DNA of 10,557 nt from Chryseobacterium gleum (GTDB lineage Bacteria > Bacteroidota > Bacteroidia > Flavobacteriales_C > GCA-002722245), in the NCBI GenBank assembly GCA_945903925.1, contig CAMDPJ010000066.1:1-10557 (forward strand), read 5' to 3'. A program made the translations under genes and the position numbers. Below are positions 4,481-10,557 of this stretch, in pieces (position 1 is the stretch's first letter; every line of letters begins with the position of its first letter). The notes beneath the pieces were generated by a model. That model ran no database searches and was not told the DNA's origin. It was given only the letters and a program-made list of their open reading frames with translations.

Positions 4481-7087
4481 ATGAAAGCTGCAGAAGTACG
4501 CGAACAGTTTATGAAATTTTTTGAGAGCAAAGGACACCACATCGTTCCTTCAGCTCCAATGGTGGTTAAAAACGATCCAACCTTAATGTTTACCAACGCA
4601 GGGATGAATCAGTTTAAAGACATTTTCTTAGGCAACGCTCCAGTGAAATATCCGCGTATCGCCAATACTCAAAAGTGTTTGCGGGTATCGGGTAAACACA
4701 ACGATTTAGAAGAAGTTGGGGTTGATACCTACCATCACACTATGTTCGAAATGTTGGGTAACTGGTCGTTTGGTGATTATTTCAAAAAAGAAGCGATTGA
4801 ATGGGCTTGGCAGTTACTTACCGATGTTTATAAAATCGATAAAGATCGTTTGTATGTTACCATTTTTGAAGGTGACAAAGCGAGCAATTTAGGTTTGGAT
4901 CAAGAGGCTTTCGACGAGTGGAAACAATACATTGCAGAAGACAGAATCTTAAACGGAAATAAGAAAGATAACTTTTGGGAAATGGGCGACCAAGGTCCTT
5001 GCGGACCATGTAGCGAAATCCACTACGACGGAAGGTCTGATGAAGATAGAAAAAAAGTAAGTGGTGCAACATTAGTGAACAACGACCACCCTCAAGTGAT
5101 TGAAGTTTGGAACAACGTGTTCATGGAGTTCAATCGCAAGGCCGATGGTTCATTAGAAAAATTACCTGCTCAGCATGTCGATACAGGTATGGGCTTCGAG
5201 CGTTTGGTGCGCACCTTACAAGGTAAAACATCAAACTACGATACAGATGTTTTCACTCCGCTAATTTATAGAATTGAAAAAATTACCAATAAAAAATACC
5301 GCGTTACAGAAGAAACGGATATTGCTATTCGTGTAATATCTGATCATATTCGTGCGGTTTCGTTTGCTATTGCCGACGGTCAAATGCCGTCGAACACAGG
5401 TGCTGGTTATGTTATTCGTCGTATCTTAAGAAGAGCTGTGCGTTATGGCTACAGCAAGCTAAATATGAACGAACCATTCATCTATCAATTGGTGGAAGTG
5501 TTGAATGAACAAATGGGACAATTCTTTCCTGAGTTGGCAAAACAGCAAGATTTTATTGAGAAGGTGATAAAAGAAGAGGAGCAAAATTTCTTGAGAACTT
5601 TGGAAAAAGGAATTCAAAAATTCGAATCTAAAATCGTCAATCTAAATTCTAAAATTATCGACGGTACTTTCGCTTTTGAATTGTTTGACACTTATGGTTT
5701 CCCCATCGACTTAACCGATTTGTTGGCGCGCGAAAAAGGCTTGTCGGTGGACATGCTAGGCTTCCAAGCTGAACTCGAAAAACAAAAAGAACGCTCTCGT
5801 TCTGCATCGGTTGTTGAAACAGACGATTGGATTTCCGTTAACACAGGCGAAGGAAAATTTGTGGGTTACGATTCGTTAGAAGCTACATCAAAAATATTAC
5901 GCTACCGTAAAGTAAAAACCAAAGGTAAAGAATTGGTGCAAGTAGAATTGGGGGAAACTCCTTTTTATGCTGAAGGTGGCGGACAAGTAGGTGACCGTGG
6001 TTTCTTGGAAGTGGGTGGTGAAAAATATTCGGTGTTAGATTGCAAAAAAGAGAACGGTGTATTTCTTCATTTCTTAGATAAATTACCTACAGATGTTAAT
6101 GCTGAAGTGAAGGCGGTGGTGAGTAAATCGAAACGTTTGGCTACCGAAGCAAATCACTCTGCTACGCACCTGTTGCATCATGCTTTGCGCTCTGTTTTAG
6201 GAACCCATGTAGAGCAAAAAGGATCGTTGGTGAATGAAAATAATTTGCGTTTCGACTTCTCTCATTTTCAAAAAATTACCGACGAAGAATTGAAACAGGT
6301 AGAAGATATAATGAACCAAAATATTCGTGATAACATTTCATTACAAGAAGAAAGAGCTATCGCCATTGATGAAGCAAAAAAACGAGGCGCAATGGCTTTG
6401 TTTGGCGAAAAATACGGCGATAAAGTGCGATTGGTTCAATTTGGAGAATCAGTGGAGTTGTGCGGTGGAACTCACGTAAAATCTACTGTTCAAATTGGTA
6501 AAGTGATTGTGCTTTCTGAAAGTGCTGTAGCTGCGGGTATCAGAAGGATTGAAGCCATCTCTGGAGAAAAAGCCGATGCATACGTCAACGAGCAGTTACA
6601 GCTATTGCAAGAGGTGAAAGATGTATTGAACAATCCGAAAGATTTGATAAAAGCTGCACAACAATTAATCGACGACAATGCTAAATTCACCAAAGAAATT
6701 TCTGCATTATTGAGCGAAAAAGCCAAAGGATTAAAAGTGGAATTACTTAAAGAAATCGAGCAGTTAGGCGGAGTTAGTTTCTTGGCTAAAAAAATAGAAT
6801 TAGAATCTGCCGACGCTATTAAAGATTTGTGTTTTCAATTGAAAGCCGAAGTGCCAAACCTCTTTATGGTACTCGCTGCTGAGATTGGCGGCAAACCAAA
6901 TTTAACAGTGGTAATCAACGAAGATTTAGTGAAATCGAAAGGTTGGAATGCCTCGAATATCGTACGCGAATTGGCGAAGGATATTCAAGGTGGTGGTGGC
7001 GGACAGCCATTTTACGCAACAGCTGGCGGAAATAATTTAGGTGGTATCGGTTCTGCTTTGGAAAAAGCAAAACAATTTATTTCGTAG
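4481..7087 (+). CDS. alaS: alanyl-tRNA synthetase
   Basis: A complete 868-residue class II synthetase that charges tRNA-Ala in the cytoplasm; length is normal for the family. The aminoacylation core covers about residues 1-450, opening with AAEVREQFMKFFESKGH and including TLMFTNAGMNQFKD, the class II motif 2 region with RVSGKHNDLEEVG, and GAGYVIRRILRRAVRYG. The editing domain (about 550-690) has its four zinc ligands: His559 and His563 (HSATH), Cys661 and His665 (CGGTH). The C-terminal C-Ala domain ends with DIQGGGGGQPFYATAGG (834-850). All domains are present, so activation, transfer and mischarging correction should all work. It is transcribed alone, divergent from the M23 gene, and its stop codon overlaps a palindromic repeat. 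Confidence 0.99.
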   Translation: MKAAEVREQFMKFFESKGHHIVPSAPMVVKNDPTLMFTNAGMNQFKDIFLGNAPVKYPRIANTQKCLRVSGKHNDLEEVGVDTYHHTMFEMLGNWSFGDYFKKEAIEWAWQLLTDVYKIDKDRLYVTIFEGDKASNLGLDQEAFDEWKQYIAEDRILNGNKKDNFWEMGDQGPCGPCSEIHYDGRSDEDRKKVSGATLVNNDHPQVIEVWNNVFMEFNRKADGSLEKLPAQHVDTGMGFERLVRTLQGKTSNYDTDVFTPLIYRIEKITNKKYRVTEETDIAIRVISDHIRAVSFAIADGQMPSNTGAGYVIRRILRRAVRYGYSKLNMNEPFIYQLVEVLNEQMGQFFPELAKQQDFIEKVIKEEEQNFLRTLEKGIQKFESKIVNLNSKIIDGTFAFELFDTYGFPIDLTDLLAREKGLSVDMLGFQAELEKQKERSRSASVVETDDWISVNTGEGKFVGYDSLEATSKILRYRKVKTKGKELVQVELGETPFYAEGGGQVGDRGFLEVGGEKYSVLDCKKENGVFLHFLDKLPTDVNAEVKAVVSKSKRLATEANHSATHLLHHALRSVLGTHVEQKGSLVNENNLRFDFSHFQKITDEELKQVEDIMNQNIRDNISLQEERAIAIDEAKKRGAMALFGEKYGDKVRLVQFGESVELCGGTHVKSTVQIGKVIVLSESAVAAGIRRIEAISGEKADAYVNEQLQLLQEVKDVLNNPKDLIKAAQQLIDDNAKFTKEISALLSEKAKGLKVELLKEIEQLGGVSFLAKKIELESADAIKDLCFQLKAEVPNLFMVLAAEIGGKPNLTVVINEDLVKSKGWNASNIVRELAKDIQGGGGGQPFYATAGGNNLGGIGSALEKAKQFIS

Positions 7088-7117
7088 ATACGCATCATAT
7101 TGCGTCTCTGCGTCTCT
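7086..7117. repeat. degenerate GCGTCTCT-type palindromic repeat at the alaS end
   Basis: AGATACGCA (7086-7094) pairs with TGCGTCTCT (7101-7109) with one mismatch around a six-base loop, and TGCGTCTC is then repeated in tandem (7101-7108, 7109-7116). It begins within the alaS stop codon. It resembles dispersed intergenic repeats of the AGAGACGC/GCGTCTCT type known to me from Flavobacteria. There is no T-run, so it is not a standard terminator, although it may protect the mRNA end. Confidence 0.5.
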
Positions 7118-7169
7118 CGAATTGTTAATATGTTCATAAATAATAGAAAAATAGTGATGCTGCGATTTT

Positions 7170-7188
7170 AATTATTCGTGGAATAATT
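7170..7188. promoter_or_regulatory. perfect 8-bp hairpin upstream of the SET-domain gene
   Basis: AATTATTC (7170-7177), GTG loop, GAATAATT (7181-7188): a perfect stem 40 bases before the SET gene start. It could be a dimeric-repressor operator, a leader hairpin or the 3' end of the alaS transcript. No T-run follows. The function is unknown. Confidence 0.35.
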
Positions 7189-7228
7189 CAAACTTTAGTT
7201 CCTGTTAATCAAAAATTAAAATATTCAA

Positions 7229-7834
7229 ATGATTCATCCCAACACAGAGGTTCGTCAAGTTAGCGAGAAAATAGGCTTAGGCGTTTTCGCCAAAAAGTTC
7301 ATTCCAAAAGGAACTATGATTTATGTTAAAGATAGTTTAGAAATCGAAGTGGATGATGCGCACTATGCATCTCACTCTAAAACTATGCAAGATGTAATCG
7401 AAAAATTTTCTTACATAGATGAAAGAGGCTTTAGAATTTTAAGCTGGGATATCGCCAAATATGTAAATCACAATTGCGGTAGAAATACCATAAGCACTGG
7501 TTACGGATTTGAAATTGCTTTGCGCGATATTCAACCTGGAGAAGAGATCACAGATGAGTACGGTATTTTCAATTTAGATTATTCCTTCCCTTGTGGTTGC
7601 GGCGCTAAAAATTGCAGAGCTACTATTCATCCTGAGGATTTAGATAACCTTGCTGATGTTTGGGATGCTGAAATTAAAGATGCCTTAGTGCAACTGTATA
7701 AAGTGGAACAACCTTTAATTGGTTTGCTGGATGAAGCGACAAGAAAAGATTTGGAAGCCTTGGATGCAGATCCTTCAAAATTTAAATCAATTCGTAATTT
7801 ACGTTGTGCTCAAAAATTTTTAGTGAAGAAATAA
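7229..7834 (+). CDS. SET-domain protein, probable lysine methyltransferase
   Basis: A 201-residue protein. The SET core spans about 5-118: GLGVFAKKFIPKGTMI (16-31) is the N-terminal SET motif, YVNHNCGRNT (78-87) corresponds to the NHxCxPN cofactor-binding motif, and ITDEYG (107-112) to the ExxxDYG catalytic motif with Tyr111. Cys122, Cys124 and Cys129 (CGCGAKNC) form a post-SET zinc motif, which normally works with a cysteine near the NHxC motif (Cys83 here). The enzyme should transfer methyl from S-adenosylmethionine to lysine; the bacterial substrate is unknown. The C-terminal 70 residues are helical. It is a single-gene unit ending at a strong terminator. The Pro-to-Arg change in the NHxCxPN motif makes cofactor binding less certain. 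Confidence 0.88.
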   Translation: MIHPNTEVRQVSEKIGLGVFAKKFIPKGTMIYVKDSLEIEVDDAHYASHSKTMQDVIEKFSYIDERGFRILSWDIAKYVNHNCGRNTISTGYGFEIALRDIQPGEEITDEYGIFNLDYSFPCGCGAKNCRATIHPEDLDNLADVWDAEIKDALVQLYKVEQPLIGLLDEATRKDLEALDADPSKFKSIRNLRCAQKFLVKK

Positions 7835-7856
7835 AGCAAATAATATTATAAAGAAG

Positions 7857-7887
7857 AAGGCTTGGGAATATTCTCAAGCCTTTTTTT
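7857..7887 (+). terminator. strong intrinsic terminator of the SET-domain gene
   Basis: AAGGCTTGGGA (7857-7867) pairs with TCTCAAGCCTT (7872-7882) across a four-base loop, with one G-U wobble, and runs into seven T (7881-7887). It lies 22 bases after the stop codon. On the opposite strand the hairpin is followed by a T-rich stretch, so it may also stop leftward transcripts from the nucleoside-recognition gene. Confidence 0.9.
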
Positions 7888-7943
7888 CTGCGTTAATCTG
7901 CGGGAGAAAATATGTGTTCCGCAGATCTCGCAGATTAACGCAG
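7888..7943. repeat. 15-bp perfect inverted repeat (CTGCGTTAATCTGCG)
   Basis: CTGCGTTAATCTGCG (7888-7902) and its exact reverse complement (7929-7943) enclose a 26-base loop that contains a further CGCAGAT half. It starts directly after the T-run of the terminator and ends 16 bases before the convergent gene's stop. The TCTGCG...CGCAGA sequence resembles dispersed intergenic repeats seen in Bacteroidota genomes. It could form a long cruciform or RNA hairpin between two convergent genes. Confidence 0.8.
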
Positions 7944-7959
7944 AGAGTGATTGGAAAAA

Positions 7960-9213
7960 CTACTTAGGGTAAAAGATGTAAGCTACAACTATCGCTGCTA
8001 TCACGCCACATAAATCGGCGAATAAGGCAGCGCCCAAAGCATATCTTGTTTTCTTAATTCCAATAGAACCAAAGTATACCGCTAAAATGAAGAAAGTAGT
8101 ATCCGCAGCTCCTTGAAAAACACATGATAAAAATCCTTGAAATGATTCCGGACCAAATGTCTTCATTGTCTCCACCATCATTCCTCTTGCGCCACTTCCA
8201 CTCAAGGGTTTCATAATGGCTGTAGGTAAGGCGTCAACCCACATTAAATCGGCGTTTGGCGCAAAAAACGCAATGCTGTACTTAATGCCATCTTGCAGCC
8301 AATCCATTCCGCCACTGGCTCTAAAAACACCAATAGCAACTAATATTGCGATGAGGTAAGGAACAATTTTAATGGCGGTATTGAACCCATCTTTCGCGCC
8401 TTCAATAAATGAATCATAAACATTTACTTTCTTACTCAAAGCCATGATAATGAAACTTACGATGATGGATAAAAGAATAGAGCTACTCAGTATTTTTGAG
8501 AATATTTGTAATTGAGTTTCGCTTAAATAATTCGACATAGACAGCAATCCAACTACCAGCAAAGCAGCGCCTCCCAAGTAGGCAATAATTACCCTGTCGA
8601 ATTTTATTTTTTGTATAAAACTGGTGAGTAAAATTCCTCCCAACGTAGAGAAAAATGTAGCTATTAAAACAGGAATAAATATATCTGTGGGATTAAAAGA
8701 CGAACCTGCATCTTTCAGCATTTGCGCTCTAATGGTGATGATGCTAACTGGGATAATGGTTAGTCCCGATGCGTTAATCACCATAAACATGATTTGAGCA
8801 TTGCTTGCCTTTTCTTTGTCGGGATTTATTTCTTGTAATTGTCCCATTGCCTTCAATCCCGCAGGAGTAGCAGCATTATCTAAGCCCAACATATTAGCAG
8901 TAAAGTTCATCATGATAGAGCCATAAGCCGGATGGTTTTTAGGAACATCAGGAAACAATCTTGTAAATAGAGGAGCAGTCAACTTCGTTAAAATATTTAT
9001 CGCCCCACCATTCTCACCAATCTTCATAATTCCCATCCATAAAGATAAAGCGCCAGTGAGGTACAATGAAATTTCAAATCCGTTTTTAGACATGTCGATG
9101 GTACTTTTTATAATCAAATCAAATACATCGTAATCATGAAAGAAAAAGGTTTTTATTATCGCTATCAAAAAAGACAATAAGAAAAATACTATAAAAACTA
9201 CGTTTAATGCCAT
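7960..9213 (-). CDS. fused SpmA-SpmB-like nucleoside-recognition membrane protein
   Basis: A 417-residue polytopic inner-membrane protein with about ten hydrophobic segments. The N-terminal half resembles spore maturation protein A, with the Gate-domain signature NFTANMLGLDNAATPAGLKAM (103-123). The C-terminal half resembles SpmB, with KPLSGSGARGMMVETM (335-350) and FQGAADTTFFILAVYFG (366-382). In spore formers these are two adjacent genes; here they are one polypeptide, so the pair probably forms one transport unit. The exact substrate of Spm proteins is not established; the broader family includes nucleoside transporters. The start is ATG at 9213. It is on the same strand as the sigma-54 regulator but 126 bases away. 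Its role in a presumed non-sporulating organism is unknown. Confidence 0.85.
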   Translation of the reverse strand: MALNVVFIVFFLLSFLIAIIKTFFFHDYDVFDLIIKSTIDMSKNGFEISLYLTGALSLWMGIMKIGENGGAINILTKLTAPLFTRLFPDVPKNHPAYGSIMMNFTANMLGLDNAATPAGLKAMGQLQEINPDKEKASNAQIMFMVINASGLTIIPVSIITIRAQMLKDAGSSFNPTDIFIPVLIATFFSTLGGILLTSFIQKIKFDRVIIAYLGGAALLVVGLLSMSNYLSETQLQIFSKILSSSILLSIIVSFIIMALSKKVNVYDSFIEGAKDGFNTAIKIVPYLIAILVAIGVFRASGGMDWLQDGIKYSIAFFAPNADLMWVDALPTAIMKPLSGSGARGMMVETMKTFGPESFQGFLSCVFQGAADTTFFILAVYFGSIGIKKTRYALGAALFADLCGVIAAIVVAYIFYPK

Positions 9214-9339
9214 GAAGGAAAAATAGGAAGTAATATACTAGTAGGTGGAAGGAGAGAGGGAAAGTTGTTAACGTGGGGCTGTTATTGAGAGAAAAATTCT
9301 AATGATTTTTTATCTAGGACAATAGTTCCTAATTTGTAT

Positions 9340-10512
9340 TTACTTACTCAAAGGTTGCGCGAAAGCAACAATGTCATCTCCCGAAATACTATTTCCACAT
9401 AGTATAATCAATCTTTCCATCACGTTTCTGAATTCACGAATGTTACCCGTCCAGTTGATTTTCTGCAATTCTTTTACAGCATCTTTAGTCAGTGTTTTTT
9501 GCGCCGAACCGTACTCTTCACAAATTTGTTTAATGAAGTGTTCTGCCAACAATGGGATGTCTTCTTTTCGATCATTAAGCGACGGGTTTTGAATCACAAT
9601 TACACTTAATCTATGGTATAAATCTTCGCGGAAATTGCCTGCTTCTATTTCCTTTTTTAAGTCTTTATTAGTAGCAGCAATGATGCGCACGTCTACAGAT
9701 ATTTCTTTTTCGCCGCCAACTCTTGTGATTTTACTTTCTTGTAAAGCACGTAAAACTTTTGCTTGTGCAGATAAGCTCATATCACCAATTTCATCTAAGA
9801 ATAATGTTCCGCCAATGGCTTGTTCGAATTTTCCTATGCGTTGTTTTATGGCTGAGGTGAAGGCTCCTTTTTCGTGTCCGAATAATTCACTTTCTATCAA
9901 TTCAGCTGGAATTGCAGCGCAATTTACTTCTACCAATTCTGAGTTGGCGCGATTGCTTTTTTCGTGAATTTGTCGGGCTACCAATTCTTTTCCCGATCCA
10001 TTTCCTCCTGTTACCAAAACGCGCGCATCGGTTGGCGCAACCTTGTTTATCATTTCTACAACTCTAACAACAGCAGCAGATTCTCCAATGATTTCAGATG
10101 TTTTGGCTTTGCTTAATTTCTTCTTTAAGACTTTGGTTTCTTTTACCAATTGAGTTCTATCCATCGCGTTGCGAATGGTGATGAGCAATCTATTTAAATC
10201 AAGAGGTTTGGCGATATAATCGTAAGCTCCTTTTTTCAAGGCATCTACGGCAACGTCTATGGTTCCATGTGCCGATATCATAATCACCGAAGGTTCATCT
10301 ACAAGTTTCATGATATTGTCGAGTACTTCCATGCCATCCATCTTGGGCATTTTAATGTCGCAAAGTACAACATCGTATTTTTCTTTCTTCACCATTTCCA
10401 ATCCAGCCAATCCATCTGCCGCTTCGTCTACTTGAAATTTTTCGTATTCTAAAATTTCTTTAAGTGTATTTCTAATTGGTTTTTCGTCGTCGATGATTAA
10501 TATTTTTGGCAT
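9340..10512 (-). CDS. sigma-54-dependent response regulator (NtrC-like), no recognisable DNA-binding domain
   Basis: A 390-residue protein. The receiver domain is 1-120, with Asp8-Asp9, phospho-acceptor Asp52, Ser80 and Lys102. The AAA+ domain runs from about 140 to 370: Walker A GGNGSGKE (169-176), the sigma-54 contact loop GAFTSA (216-221, normally GAFTGA), Walker B TLFLDEIGD (236-244), arginine-finger region REDLYHRL (295-302) and sensor II GNIREFRN (356-363). It stops about 25 residues after sensor II, so the Fis-type helix-turn-helix of NtrC is absent. It should be phosphorylated by an unseen histidine kinase and remodel sigma-54 polymerase by ATP hydrolysis, possibly without binding an upstream enhancer. 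The ATG at 10512 fits the start of the receiver domain exactly. Confidence 0.93.
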   Translation of the reverse strand: MPKILIIDDEKPIRNTLKEILEYEKFQVDEAADGLAGLEMVKKEKYDVVLCDIKMPKMDGMEVLDNIMKLVDEPSVIMISAHGTIDVAVDALKKGAYDYIAKPLDLNRLLITIRNAMDRTQLVKETKVLKKKLSKAKTSEIIGESAAVVRVVEMINKVAPTDARVLVTGGNGSGKELVARQIHEKSNRANSELVEVNCAAIPAELIESELFGHEKGAFTSAIKQRIGKFEQAIGGTLFLDEIGDMSLSAQAKVLRALQESKITRVGGEKEISVDVRIIAATNKDLKKEIEAGNFREDLYHRLSVIVIQNPSLNDRKEDIPLLAEHFIKQICEEYGSAQKTLTKDAVKELQKINWTGNIREFRNVMERLIILCGNSISGDDIVAFAQPLSK

Positions 10513-10557
10513 AATTTCAAGTTTAAATTTTTGGCTTTTAACTTTTTATTTTTGATT

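Noticed and set aside
9214..9339. Purine-rich stretch and AGGA/TCCT pairing between the two right-hand minus-strand genes
   Set aside because: The hairpin has only five pairs with no T-run in the reading direction, and no promoter consensus fits; nothing can be supported here.
9371..10452. Plus-strand ORFs opposite the sigma-54 regulator
   Set aside because: They are shadows of a strongly conserved coding frame on the minus strand.

Overview
The window looks like a chromosome segment of a Bacteroidota bacterium, probably Flavobacteriales or a close relative. It is AT-rich, no gene has a Shine-Dalgarno sequence, one promoter matches the Bacteroidota pattern TTG-N19-TAnnTTTG, and the block alaS / M23 peptidase / small MerR regulator / nucleoside-recognition protein / sigma-54 response regulator is of a type familiar from that phylum. 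No tRNA, rRNA, CRISPR array, transposase or integrase gene was seen.

Left part (1-2616) is accessory. A short signal-peptide ORF (24-197) runs into a block of 150-bp palindromic, MITE-like repeats (170-651: one diverged partial copy and two copies that differ at a single base). Between the two good copies lies a 60-bp fragment of the 3' end of a response-regulator gene. A three-gene operon follows, hipB-hipS-hipT (829-2565), a split-HipA toxin-antitoxin system of the HipBST type. It has a well-placed promoter and inverted repeats that may be HipB operators. The same 60 bp occur again at the hipT 3' end (2557-2616), where they form the intact 3' end of the response regulator. The operon is therefore bracketed by 60-bp direct repeats of a host gene 3' end, giving a 2,115-bp unit that looks like an insertion that regenerated its target gene.

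Middle part (2553-7087) is mostly core. On the minus strand, reading right to left, are a membrane-anchored M23 endopeptidase, a small MerR regulator and a single-domain CheY-like response regulator, closely spaced. Divergent from them on the plus strand is alaS, a complete alanyl-tRNA synthetase.

Right part (7088-10557): a stand-alone SET-domain protein with post-SET cysteines sits on the plus strand and ends at a strong hairpin terminator. It is followed by a long inverted repeat of a dispersed intergenic type. On the minus strand are a fused SpmA-SpmB-like nucleoside-recognition membrane protein and a sigma-54-dependent response regulator that lacks a recognisable C-terminal DNA-binding domain.

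The most notable feature is the composite accessory locus: a tripartite kinase toxin-antitoxin operon, palindromic repeats, and a duplicated host gene end that supplies the hipT stop codon.
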